Notes: generated by a model from the sequence alone, not told the origin. DNA of 13,996 nt from Candidatus Moraniibacteriota bacterium (GCA_003543115.1 DPJH01000027.1:1-13996), one strand, 5' to 3'; shown: positions 1 through 6,044, numbered from the stretch's first letter. Numbers and translations are program-made.

Positions 1-49
1 GCGGTGACGAGGCCGTAGGGGAAAAGAAACAAGAAAATAGCTGGAAAAC

Positions 50-79
50 AAAAAAATCCCGATTGCTCGAGATTTTTTT
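50..79 (+). terminator. Intrinsic terminator-like hairpin, possibly bidirectional
   Basis: Positions 50-58 (seven A then TC) pair perfectly with 71-79 (GA then seven T). Inside, after a C-A mismatch at 59/70, CGA 60-62 pairs with TCG 67-69 around a TTGC loop. This gives about 12 paired bases. A T-rich stretch follows on the + strand and the A-rich 5' arm gives a T-run on the - strand, so it could stop transcription either way. It most likely ends a gene left of the window. The stem is A/T-rich, so strength is uncertain. Confidence 0.55.
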
Positions 80-127
80 GTCTCATTTTAATTATAAAAA
101 TATTTTGTTAAAAAATTAACTTATAAA

Positions 128-155
128 TTGCTAAAAATAGAGAATAAGGTAGAAT
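128..155 (+). promoter_or_regulatory. Candidate promoter for the amphi-Trp gene
   Basis: TTGCTA (128-133) and TAGAAT (150-155) are separated by 16 nt, with 4/6 and 5/6 matches to the housekeeping consensus. The predicted start would leave a leader of about 20 nt before the ATG at 183. A small inverted repeat, GTTAA-AAAA-TTAAC (107-120), lies just upstream. In DNA this A/T-rich such matches are common, so the call is tentative. Confidence 0.35.
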
Positions 156-182
156 AAAAGAGTAATAATTAATTTCAAAAAT

Positions 183-404
183 ATGAAGAAAAATAAAAAA
201 AGAGACATTGAAAAAGTTTATACCAAAAAAGAATTTATCCAAAAACTTCGAAGATTGGCTGATGCTTTGGAAAAGGATGAAAAGTTCAATATTCAAATTG
301 CAGGAGAGAGAATTTATATCCCCAAGGATGCAATCATCAATATCGAGCACGAGCGTGAAAAAGGAGAAGAGGAAATAGAATTTCAAATTAAGTGGAAGAA
401 TTGA
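183..404 (+). CDS. Amphi-Trp domain-containing small protein
   Basis: A 73-residue, highly charged soluble protein. It has a basic N-terminal stretch, then a helix with the pattern KKEFIQKLRRLADALEKDE (residues 15-33), then alternating strands: FNIQIAGERIYIPKDA, followed by IEHEREKGEEEIEFQIKW. The helix reading 'LRRLADALE', the 'I.I.GE.I.IP' strand and the final strand ending in Trp before the C-terminus match the amphi-Trp domain family. That family is small, often stands alone, and to my knowledge has no established biochemical role. No signal peptide or membrane segment is visible. The start at 183 is the first ATG after the terminator and candidate promoter; there is no SD sequence, only an A-rich leader. 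The next gene starts 39 nt downstream on the same strand and may be co-transcribed. Family assignment is from sequence pattern only. Confidence 0.8.
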   Translation: MKKNKKRDIEKVYTKKEFIQKLRRLADALEKDEKFNIQIAGERIYIPKDAIINIEHEREKGEEEIEFQIKWKN

Positions 405-443
405 TCAAAAAATCTAATTTGATGAGAAGTAATTTATTTTTTT

Positions 444-1280
444 ATGGTTGGAATGTTGCTAATTTTTGTGGGATCTTTTTTCGTAGAGATTTTTGATTCT
501 ATCGGAAAAAACAAAGTCAATAATCATGAAGAGAGCCGATCTACGATGGCGTTTCTGAGTGTCTTTTGGGGAGCGATTTTTCTTTTTTTGATTGCAATTT
601 TCAAGGAAGGTTCCTTTGTTTTTCAGGTGGCTTCTCTGCCGATTCTTTTGGTTAGAGTTGTTTTGGACATAATTCAGACATATGTCACTGTGACGGCTAT
701 TTCAAGAGCGGATAGGACAACTTTCGGCTTTATCAGAATCATCACTATTCCACTTTTGCTTTTAGTGGATGTTTATCTGGGGTATGAGATAACTCCTCTG
801 GCGATGGGCGGAGTGTTTATTATAATAATGGGACTTATGGCACTGTCTTTGAATAAGGGGATTGGAAAAGATGGTGTCGGATGGGTGACTTTTTCGGCCG
901 TTAACGGAGTAATAACCATTTCATTATTCAAATATAATATCACTCACTTCAATTCAGTGGTGGCAGATCAGTTATTGGTATATATGATGACTCTAATATT
1001 TTTCACTCTGTTTTCCGTATTTAGGGAAAAAGAAAATCCTTTTGCATTTTTGAAAAAACCTCAATTTTTGCTCCAGTCTGTTTCAGTGGGAATCGGCGGC
1101 ATCATTGAAAGTTTTGCCTACAATTATGGAGCAGCCTCTGTGATCACGGCTGCCAAAAGGGTGGGATCCATATTCTGGTCGGTTGTTTCAGGAGGATTAT
1201 ATTTTCATGAGCAAAAAATAATGGTAAAAATCCTAATTTTTTTCATATTGGCGACGGGAATTGTCTTTTTGACGGTGTGA
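444..1280 (+). CDS. EamA-like (DMT superfamily) membrane transporter
   Basis: A 278-residue, very hydrophobic protein with about nine or ten predicted membrane helices, arranged as two similar halves of four or five helices. The first half includes the segments near residues 1-16, 35-53, 60-80, 93-110 and 115-133. The second half begins near residue 145 and ends with ITAAKRVGSIFWSVVSGGLYF followed by a terminal helix. This layout, and the conserved late stretch with a basic residue before a glycine-rich helix and 'HEQ', fit the drug/metabolite (EamA) exporter superfamily. Substrates in this superfamily range from amino acids to nucleotide sugars and cannot be read from sequence. The ATG at 444 is preferred over ATG 453 because a weak purine-rich GAGAAG lies about 14 nt upstream; neither start has a good SD. 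It follows the amphi-Trp gene by 39 nt. Confidence 0.75.
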   Translation: MVGMLLIFVGSFFVEIFDSIGKNKVNNHEESRSTMAFLSVFWGAIFLFLIAIFKEGSFVFQVASLPILLVRVVLDIIQTYVTVTAISRADRTTFGFIRIITIPLLLLVDVYLGYEITPLAMGGVFIIIMGLMALSLNKGIGKDGVGWVTFSAVNGVITISLFKYNITHFNSVVADQLLVYMMTLIFFTLFSVFREKENPFAFLKKPQFLLQSVSVGIGGIIESFAYNYGAASVITAAKRVGSIFWSVVSGGLYFHEQKIMVKILIFFILATGIVFLTV

Positions 1281-1366
1281 TGAGCAATTTAAAGCCTGAA
1301 TTAAATTAAAAATAATGCTTATATATGAATCAGATACTTTTATAAATTCATGAAAATTATACGAAA

Positions 1367-3439
1367 ATGATTAATCAAGAACTGGCCTTGACTAGCAACG
1401 GGAAAGAGGATTTGATTATTTTGGATCCCAATAAAATAATCCAGGAAAGAAAAAGCAAATTAGAGGCAATTGAAAAGCAGTTGTCAGGGTTTAATTCTTT
1501 TGAGGAAGGAAAGGATGAAACAGAGATAAAAAGAGAATCAGAATTTGAATCAAGAAAGAAAGAATTAGGATTGGAAAGTAATTTAATTTCTCCAGAAGAG
1601 CGAGAAAAAATCTATCAAAAAATAATTGATGAATCGCGGGATTTGGCTGAGCGGGAACATGAAAATTTCCTTGTCTTAGAAAAGGAAAAGAAAATTCTGC
1701 AATATTTGATAGATAATTTACACGAAACGGAGGAGTGTATCCAAATGCCTATGAGCAAGGAGTGCAAAGTTTCCATAGTTATTCCGGTCTATGGCGAAAG
1801 GGAGTATATTTTTCGTCCGTTGGAATCTTTGACTGTTCAAGAAGGAGTTTCTAATAAAGATTTTGAAGCGATTTTTGTAGTGAATAATCCTGGTAATGTT
1901 CCCGAAAGAAATATGAGTAAAGAGACCGAAGATGACTATAAGCGCAAAGTTGATCATTATCACAGGGCTCTTAGAGAAAATCAAGAGGTTCTCAAGATAT
2001 TGGATCTTATTAATGGAAATGAAGTGGAGGTAGAATTGAATCCGGAAGAAAAAAGAGTGGTGGAAAAAATAAAAGAATTGGAAATAAGAATTTTTGCTAT
2101 TGACAAAGCATCACCTGGGAAAACCCTCCCGGATGGGGAGGCAAATGTCGGAGGAGCGAGGAACAGGGGGGTGGCTGAGGCTGTATCCCGATTTTATGAA
2201 CAAAAAGGAGAAAATGGAATCATTGCTCAGACTGATGGAGATAGCTTCATGAGGAACGGATATGTTCGCAGTATTATAAAAGCCTTTGAAGAGCGTCCCG
2301 ATTTGGTGGGGGCGGTTGGAAAGTTGCAATTTGAAGATATCGGAGAGATTCAATTTTCTACTGAGCTAGAAAAAATGCTAAGCGTAAAATATATATATGA
2401 ATATTTGACAATGAGAATAAAAAATCTTGATTCGCGGAATGAAGAATCGATTGCAAGAGAGGAAAAGCCCAAAATACATTTTTCCGGAGCCAATATGATG
2501 AGCAGAGCTTATGAAGCAGCTTTGGTTGGTGGAATAGAAAAGATCGGGGGCGGAGAAGACCCAAATTTTGGAGCTGCCCTTTTCAAGATAGGAAAGATAG
2601 ATAGACTGCCTAAAGTCGAGGTGCTTACTACGGATCGTTTTTCTCCACGTACTGATGTGGATTGCGGACATGGGCAAGATAGGATCAAGACTCAGGAAAT
2701 GATAAATAAAAATGGAGAATTATTGGTTAGATCGGCGGAAGGGGTATTTTTTCTAAAAAACATAGAAGAAGAATTTTGGAAAATTGCCTCCGAACAGGGA
2801 ATTTCTTTGGAGAATTTGCAAAGCCTGTTGAGTTTCCAAGGAGTATGCATGTTGGAGAATGACGATTTAAAAAGCATAGTACAAGAAATGGAGGGCATTG
2901 CCGATATATCGGATCTTTCCAAAGAGAAAGAAGAGAGATTGGAATTCTTCAGTAGAAAACTATATGCTTTCATAGATAAAGCTTTTCCGCATGAACCTGT
3001 GATGCAAGAGGCTGAAAAAATTATTGATCTTTATTTTCAAAAATATAATAGATCAAGGGTACAATATGAAAATGCATTGCAAGAAGGAATAAAGAAACAA
3101 GATGGGTTTGTAGAAATGAGAAGGAAGAATCTCAAAAGTATCTTGGATATATTATTTGAGAATAAAAAGGAGAATTTGACTCCTGGCGAAGCGTTAGAAA
3201 TTTTAATCAAAAATTCTCACAAGCTTTCTTTTAAGCCAGAGATGCTTAGAGCAGAAGAGGATAGAGTTGATCTTTTGGCTGATAAAATAAATACATGCGC
3301 CACCAAGGAGGAGGCTTTTGACGCAATAGCGTCTGACTTTAAAGATAATTTTATTTCAGTGACTGAAGATGCCGCAAGACTTATGAAAGAAAAATTAATT
3401 GCTCTAAGATATGTGATTGATAATCATAACAATATTTAA
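1367..3439 (+). CDS. Family 2-type glycosyltransferase with long coiled-coil flanks
   Basis: A 690-residue soluble protein with three regions. Residues 1-130 are charged and helical, probably coiled coil. The catalytic core runs from about 131 to 435 and has GT-A fold hallmarks: VSIVIPVYG (135-143) for nucleotide-sugar binding, GGARNRG (262-268), the DxD-like D290-G-D292 for the metal, and GGGEDPNFG (394-402), whose E397-D398 resembles the catalytic acid/base motif of inverting GT2 enzymes. Residues 440-690 are again charged and helical. No transmembrane helix is evident, so it probably works at the cytoplasmic face or on a soluble acceptor. About 147 residues separate the VIPVYG strand from DGD, longer than in typical GT2 domains, with a charged insert near 185-240. 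Donor and acceptor are unknown. The 86-nt upstream gap holds a TATAAA (1341-1346) without a clear -35. The ATG at 1367 has no SD. Confidence 0.8.
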   Translation: MINQELALTSNGKEDLIILDPNKIIQERKSKLEAIEKQLSGFNSFEEGKDETEIKRESEFESRKKELGLESNLISPEEREKIYQKIIDESRDLAEREHENFLVLEKEKKILQYLIDNLHETEECIQMPMSKECKVSIVIPVYGEREYIFRPLESLTVQEGVSNKDFEAIFVVNNPGNVPERNMSKETEDDYKRKVDHYHRALRENQEVLKILDLINGNEVEVELNPEEKRVVEKIKELEIRIFAIDKASPGKTLPDGEANVGGARNRGVAEAVSRFYEQKGENGIIAQTDGDSFMRNGYVRSIIKAFEERPDLVGAVGKLQFEDIGEIQFSTELEKMLSVKYIYEYLTMRIKNLDSRNEESIAREEKPKIHFSGANMMSRAYEAALVGGIEKIGGGEDPNFGAALFKIGKIDRLPKVEVLTTDRFSPRTDVDCGHGQDRIKTQEMINKNGELLVRSAEGVFFLKNIEEEFWKIASEQGISLENLQSLLSFQGVCMLENDDLKSIVQEMEGIADISDLSKEKEERLEFFSRKLYAFIDKAFPHEPVMQEAEKIIDLYFQKYNRSRVQYENALQEGIKKQDGFVEMRRKNLKSILDILFENKKENLTPGEALEILIKNSHKLSFKPEMLRAEEDRVDLLADKINTCATKEEAFDAIASDFKDNFISVTEDAARLMKEKLIALRYVIDNHNNI

Positions 3440-3483
3440 AAAAATCATGGGAAAGATATGCAGCTTTGTCTCTCGGTTTGCAA

Positions 3484-3501
3484 AATTACGTAATTAATTA
3501 C
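3484..3501. promoter_or_regulatory. Overlapping palindromes upstream of the flavodoxin-like gene
   Basis: Two perfect 12-bp palindromes overlap: AATTACGTAATT (3484-3495) and GTAATTAATTAC (3490-3501). They lie in the 80-nt gap after the glycosyltransferase, 19 nt before the next ATG. The position suits an operator for a dimeric regulator. A/T-rich DNA makes short palindromes easily, so function is a guess. Confidence 0.25.
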
Positions 3502-3519
3502 TTGCATAAATATAAAACT

Positions 3520-3990
3520 ATGAAGAAAATTCTCATTACGTATTATTCCCGAACTGCTACGACCAAAAAAGTAGCGGAAATTTTGGCGGAAAAGTTGGGA
3601 GCGGACATTGAAGAAATCAAAGATACGGTGGATAGGAAAGGAGCGAAGGGCTATTTGATTTCCGGCCGGGATGCGACCTTGAGAAAGCTAACAGTCTTAG
3701 AAAAATCGGAAAAGAATCTCCAGGATTATGATTTAGCCATTATTGGAACTCCGATCTGGTCTTGGAACATGTCGGTGCCGGTTCGAACATATCTTCATGA
3801 TCACAAAGGTGAATTTCCAGAAGTGGCCTTTTTCTGTACGATGGGCGGAAGCGGAGATGAGCGGGCTTTCAGGGAGATGGGCGAAATAATTGGAAAACAA
3901 CCAGTGGCTACTTTGACCTTGAAAACAGTGGAAGTGGTGAAAAATTTAGCGGGAGAAAGGATTGATGAATTTGTTGGGGAATTAAATTAA
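3520..3990 (+). CDS. Flavodoxin-like protein
   Basis: A 156-residue protein with the flavodoxin fold. It starts with a hydrophobic strand, MKKILITYYSRTATTKKVAE; the Y-S-R-T-A-T-T-K segment is the loop that would hold the FMN phosphate. 'DYDLAIIGTPIWSWNMSVPVRTYL' is the second FMN-contacting loop, with aromatic W residues suited to stack on the flavin. 'FFCTMGGSGDERAF' is the third. Proteins of this type carry electrons or act as quinone reductases using bound FMN; which applies here cannot be told. The frame stays open upstream to a TTG at 3466, but the ATG at 3520 puts the first beta strand at the N-terminus as in the family, so it is preferred. The stop is 7 nt before the Nudix gene, which suggests one transcript. 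Confidence 0.82.
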   Translation: MKKILITYYSRTATTKKVAEILAEKLGADIEEIKDTVDRKGAKGYLISGRDATLRKLTVLEKSEKNLQDYDLAIIGTPIWSWNMSVPVRTYLHDHKGEFPEVAFFCTMGGSGDERAFREMGEIIGKQPVATLTLKTVEVVKNLAGERIDEFVGELN

Positions 3991-4006
3991 AAATATTATG
4001 AAAAAA
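3988..4006 (+). repeat. 19-nt direct repeat, left copy (at Nudix start)
   Basis: The sequence T-A5-TATTATG-A6 occurs here and again at 4413-4431. This copy runs from the stop codon of the flavodoxin gene through the ATG of the Nudix gene. The copies are 425 nt apart and exactly bracket the Nudix gene. The repeat is low in complexity, so convergence of A/T-rich leaders remains possible. Confidence 0.6.
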
Positions 4007-4411
4007 TTACACCCGGCTGTTAAGGCAGTTATCAAAAAAAATAATAAATTTCTTGTCATTAAGCAGAAATTTTTAGATAAAATTGTTTGGGATTTGCCTG
4101 GTGGCTTAGTCGATTTCGGAGAGGATCCTTATAATGCTCTGATTAGGGAGGTTAAAGAAGAAGTTAATTTATCTATTAAGATAGTAAGGCCAATTGGATT
4201 ATTTTGGTTTTTCAGATATGATGGGGATCAGGTTATTTGCAATACGTTTTTATGTAAAGCTAGTAGATATGACGTTGATATGACTAAAGCATTGCATGAG
4301 AAAAACATAGTTAAGCAAATTGAATATAGCTGGGTTACTAAAGATGAATTTTTGAGCTCTAACTATAAAGTGGGTCATGATAGCATGAAAAAACTTATTG
4401 AAGTTTTGTAA
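3998..4411 (+). CDS. Nudix hydrolase
   Basis: A 137-residue single-domain protein. The Nudix box (G-x5-E-x7-REUxEE-x-G-U) spans residues 36-58: G36, E42, then R50-E51-V52-K53-E54-E55-V56-N57-L58. The glutamates that bind the divalent metal are all present; only the usual glycine at position 57 is replaced by Asn. The preceding strand and turn 'VWDLPGG' are typical. Members hydrolyse nucleoside diphosphates linked to another group, such as oxidised nucleotides, sugar nucleotides or cap-like ends; the substrate is unknown here. It begins 7 nt after the flavodoxin stop and ends 11 nt before the Ham1-type gene. Its codon choice looks somewhat more A/T-rich than its neighbours, and it sits between exact 19-nt repeats, both hinting that it may have been inserted into this run. 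No SD precedes the ATG. Confidence 0.85.
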   Translation: MKKLHPAVKAVIKKNNKFLVIKQKFLDKIVWDLPGGLVDFGEDPYNALIREVKEEVNLSIKIVRPIGLFWFFRYDGDQVICNTFLCKASRYDVDMTKALHEKNIVKQIEYSWVTKDEFLSSNYKVGHDSMKKLIEVL

Positions 4412-4412
4412 G

Positions 4413-4431
4413 TAAAAATATTATGAAAAAA
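4413..4431 (+). repeat. 19-nt direct repeat, right copy (at Ham1 start)
   Basis: Second copy of T-A5-TATTATG-A6, containing the ATG (4423) of the Ham1-type gene. See the left copy at 3988-4006. Recombination between the copies would remove the Nudix gene and leave the flavodoxin and Ham1 genes 7 nt apart. Confidence 0.6.
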
Positions 4432-4972
4432 ATAGTTTTTGTGACAGGCAATCGAAACAAGGCGGATTATTTGGCGAGATTTTTGGACCATCCAATTGAT
4501 CACAAGAAAATTGATTTGGATGAAATTCAATCGCTGGACCTGAAAGTGATTATTGAACACAAAGTCAGACAAGCTTACAAGAAAATAAAAAAACCGGTAA
4601 TCGTGGAGGATACTTCTTTGGAATTTAAAGCCCTGGGTGGACTTCCTGGCCCTTTTGTTCGATTTTTTGTAGATAATATGAAATTTGAAGATATTTGTTC
4701 GCTTTTGAATAAAAAAGATAGAGTAGCTACAGCTAAATGTGCGATGGGATATTTCGATGGAAAGACATTGAAGATTTTTGAGAAGAAGATGATGGGAGAG
4801 ATTGCAAAAAAAACCAGCAGGAGAGAATGGTTTTGGTTGGGACAAAATATTTATTCCCAAAGGATATAAGGTGACTCGCGCATCGCTAGATGAGGAAAAT
4901 AATAAAAAAACTTATATAAAACTAAAACCTTTCGCAGAATTAAAAAAGTTTTTAAAAGAAAATAATTTATAA
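4423..4972 (+). pseudogene. Ham1/ITPA-type non-canonical purine NTP pyrophosphatase, frameshifted
   Basis: The family hydrolyses ITP, dITP and XTP to monophosphates, keeping damaged purines out of DNA and RNA. T8-G-N-R-N-K13 is the phosphate-binding start, V61-E-D-T-S65 the metal site, and ALGGLPGPF (70-78) resembles the archaeal/eukaryotic ITPA form. As written, the frame ends at 4869 after 148 residues with an unrelated tail (TSRREWFWLG...). Removing one A from the A8 run at 4806-4813 gives, after K130, PAGENGFGWDKIFIPKGY and on to a TAA at 4970-4972, for 182 residues, the normal family length. The restored part carries the conserved FGWD-IF-P-GY segment. The CYTH gene then starts 8 nt later. 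The family's late Ser-His-Arg motif appears replaced by TYI. This may be a true mutation, a sequencing or assembly indel, or a gene rescued by polymerase slippage on A8. Confidence 0.85.
4806..4813 (+). other. A8 homopolymer at the Ham1 frameshift site
   Basis: Eight A residues span codons 128-131 (GCA AAA AAA ACC) of the Ham1-type gene. Loss of one A, or a +1 shift, joins the two halves of the protein in frame. A -1 shift does not, so a classical -1 slippery heptamer is not the explanation. Runs of this length are prone to sequencing indels, replication slippage and transcriptional slippage. Confidence 0.8.
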
Positions 4973-4980
4973 AAAATAAT

Positions 4981-5502
4981 ATGGAAATAGAATTGGAAAG
5001 AACGTTTTTGGCCAAATATATTCCGGAGAATTTGGATCGGTTTGAATATAAGGAAATTTTGGATATTTATATTCCGATAAATTCGCCCCATCCAACTTTG
5101 CGAATTCGTAAATGTGGGGAAATTTTTGAAATGACTAAAAAACAGATTGCCAATGGCAATGATTCTTCCGAACTGATCGAGCATACTATTTCACTCAGCC
5201 AAGATGAATTCGAGGAGTTTCTAGTAATGGAAGGAAAAAGATTGCACAAGAATAGGTTTTATTATCCCTATGAAAACAGGATAGCGGAGATTGATGTGTA
5301 TTTGGATGATCTGGCGGGTTTGGTGGCGGTGGATTTTGAATTTTCTTCTCGAGAGGAGATGGAGAAATTCCAAATGCCTGATTTTTGTCTGGTGGAAGTG
5401 ACTCAGGATGAGGTGATAGCCGGAGGAATGCTGGCAGGAAAAAAATATGGAGACATAGAGAAGGACTTGAAAAGATATGGATACGCCAAAATTGGATGCT
5501 AG
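4981..5502 (+). CDS. CYTH domain protein (triphosphate tunnel metalloenzyme family)
   Basis: A 173-residue protein opening with M-E2-I-E4-L-E6-R, the ExExE signature that defines CYTH/triphosphate tunnel enzymes and binds catalytic metal. Later alternating charged strands fit the rest of the tunnel: 'LRIRKCGEIFEMTKKQ' (about 40-55) supplies Arg/Lys for phosphate binding, and 'NRIAEIDVYLDDLAGLVAVDFEFSS' (about 99-123) supplies acidic metal ligands. Members include class IV adenylate cyclases, thiamine triphosphatases and inorganic triphosphatases; the exact substrate cannot be assigned. The ATG at 4981 puts ExExE at the very N-terminus as in the family. The gene follows the corrected Ham1 stop by 8 nt and closes a run of three phosphate-hydrolysing genes. 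Its stop is near a terminator that belongs to the opposite strand. Confidence 0.8.
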   Translation: MEIELERTFLAKYIPENLDRFEYKEILDIYIPINSPHPTLRIRKCGEIFEMTKKQIANGNDSSELIEHTISLSQDEFEEFLVMEGKRLHKNRFYYPYENRIAEIDVYLDDLAGLVAVDFEFSSREEMEKFQMPDFCLVEVTQDEVIAGGMLAGKKYGDIEKDLKRYGYAKIGC

Positions 5503-5507
5503 TTGCG

Positions 5508-5549
5508 AAAAAAATAAAACCGCCCTGCTACATTCTAGCTGGTGGGCGG
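5508..5549 (-). terminator. Intrinsic terminator of the - strand gene 5576-5914
   Basis: CCGCCC (5520-5525) pairs with GGGCGG (5544-5549), and inside it GCTA (5527-5530) pairs with TAGC (5536-5539). Read on the - strand, this GC-rich hairpin is followed at once by TTTTATTTTTTT (5519 down to 5508), a textbook rho-independent terminator, about 27 nt after the TAA of the - strand gene. On the + strand no T-run follows, so it serves the - strand. Confidence 0.85.
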
Positions 5550-5575
5550 CATAGTTCTTCGGGGCAAGCTGCCGG

Positions 5576-5914
5576 TTAAAATTTGTCAGTTTCATCTGAG
5601 CTTGTGCTTGCGATGGCATATTCTTCACATTTCGAGAAGGTGTATTTCAGAAGAATATTGGAATCGAGGCATAAATTACGGATGGTTCCGTCATTGTCCC
5701 TGACAACAATAATGGATGTTTCTTTGAAACTTCTCCGGAAGCGCACAATCTTGGTTGCTTCATCATTCGTCTCGTCCTTTTTGATTTCTTGCAGAACACT
5801 TTCAACTGAGAACCAGAAATTGGCTTCGCATATCGACTTGCCGGCAATGAAAACAAGAGAAGCAACAAGAGTAAGTATGATAAACTTACGAAAAATTGAA
5901 ACAGCACTTTCCAT
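5576..5914 (-). CDS. Hypothetical membrane-anchored or secreted small protein
   Basis: A 112-residue protein I do not recognise. It starts with a short charged stretch (R9, K10), then a hydrophobic segment at about 11-25 (FIILTLVASLVFIAG) followed by KSICEA, which could be a signal peptide or a membrane anchor. The rest is soluble, with a strand-rich part 'ATKIVRFRRSFKETSIIVVRDNDG' (53-76) and two further cysteines (C82, C96) that could pair outside the cell. The C-terminus is Ser/Thr/Asp-rich. That it is a real gene is supported by a GGAGG SD 4 nt before the ATG, a strong terminator after the stop, and a promoter-like TTGACA region upstream. It reads opposite to all neighbours except the gene at 6074-6484, with which it shares this layout. 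Its base composition looks richer in G+C than the + strand genes. Function unknown. Confidence 0.75.
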   Translation of the reverse strand: MESAVSIFRKFIILTLVASLVFIAGKSICEANFWFSVESVLQEIKKDETNDEATKIVRFRRSFKETSIIVVRDNDGTIRNLCLDSNILLKYTFSKCEEYAIASTSSDETDKF

Positions 5915-5918
5915 AACG

Positions 5919-5923
5919 CCTCC
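5919..5923 (-). promoter_or_regulatory. Strong Shine-Dalgarno of the 5576-5914 gene
   Basis: On the - strand the sequence reads TGGAGG-CGTT-ATG. The GGAGG core sits 4 nt before the start codon. It fixes the start at 5914 and contrasts with the SD-poor + strand genes of this window. Confidence 0.8.
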
Positions 5924-5958
5924 ATTGTAGAAAAATAATTTGTTCTTGTACTAGGATT

Positions 5959-5997
5959 AGTATAAATTCAGCCTATCAGAAAAAACATATGTGTCAA
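5959..5997 (-). promoter_or_regulatory. Putative promoter of the 5576-5914 gene
   Basis: On the - strand: TTGACA (5997-5992), 16 nt, TAGGCT (5975-5970), 7 nt, TACT (5962-5959). TTGACA is a perfect -35 match, but TAGGCT matches the TATAAT consensus at only three positions. A TATACT (5964-5959) is a better -10 but lies 27 nt from TTGACA, too far for normal spacing. The same layout precedes the other - strand gene (6532-6570). The region sits between that gene's terminator and this gene's SD. Confidence 0.5.
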
Positions 5998-6003
5998 CAG
6001 AAC

Positions 6004-6044
6004 AAAAACATAAAAAATGCGGATTGAATCTCTTCAATCCGCAT
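6004..6044 (-). terminator. Intrinsic terminator of the - strand gene 6074-6484
   Basis: A perfect 12-bp stem, ATGCGGATTGAA (6017-6028) with TTCAATCCGCAT (6033-6044), around a TCTC loop. Read on the - strand it is followed by TTTTT-A-TG-TTTTT (6016 down to 6004). It lies 29 nt after the TAG stop of the - strand gene, and the TTGACA of the next promoter begins about 7 nt beyond the T-tract. Confidence 0.9.

Noticed and set aside
1..119. Possible 3' end of an upstream gene
   Set aside because: One frame gives A-V-T-R-P then TAG at 16-18; another stays open from 3 to a TAA at 117-119 but runs through the hairpin at 50-79. With five residues or a low-complexity tail, neither can be identified. 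The G+C-rich first 20 nt could equally be the end of an RNA gene. Nothing is called.
3466..3519. N-terminal extension of the flavodoxin-like protein from a TTG start
   Set aside because: The 18 extra residues precede the first beta strand and have no family counterpart; ATG 3520 gives the standard N-terminus.
4804..4816. Programmed -1 ribosomal frameshift at A-AAA-AAC
   Set aside because: Restoring the Ham1 frame needs loss of one base (+1 direction); a -1 shift leads to a short unrelated tail.
4375..4860. - strand frame of 161 codons opposite Nudix/Ham1
   Set aside because: The + strand carries recognisable Nudix and Ham1 motifs; the - strand product is low-complexity Phe/Ile-rich.
5647..5925. 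Alternative - strand frame with a hydrophobic leucine-rich start
   Set aside because: Its start lies within 2 nt of the GGAGG, so it could not use it; the frame starting at 5914 sits 4 nt from the SD and ends before the terminator.
5583..5930. + strand frame of 115 codons opposite the small - strand gene
   Set aside because: It has no SD, promoter or terminator of its own, whereas the - strand gene has all three; the + frame is a shadow.
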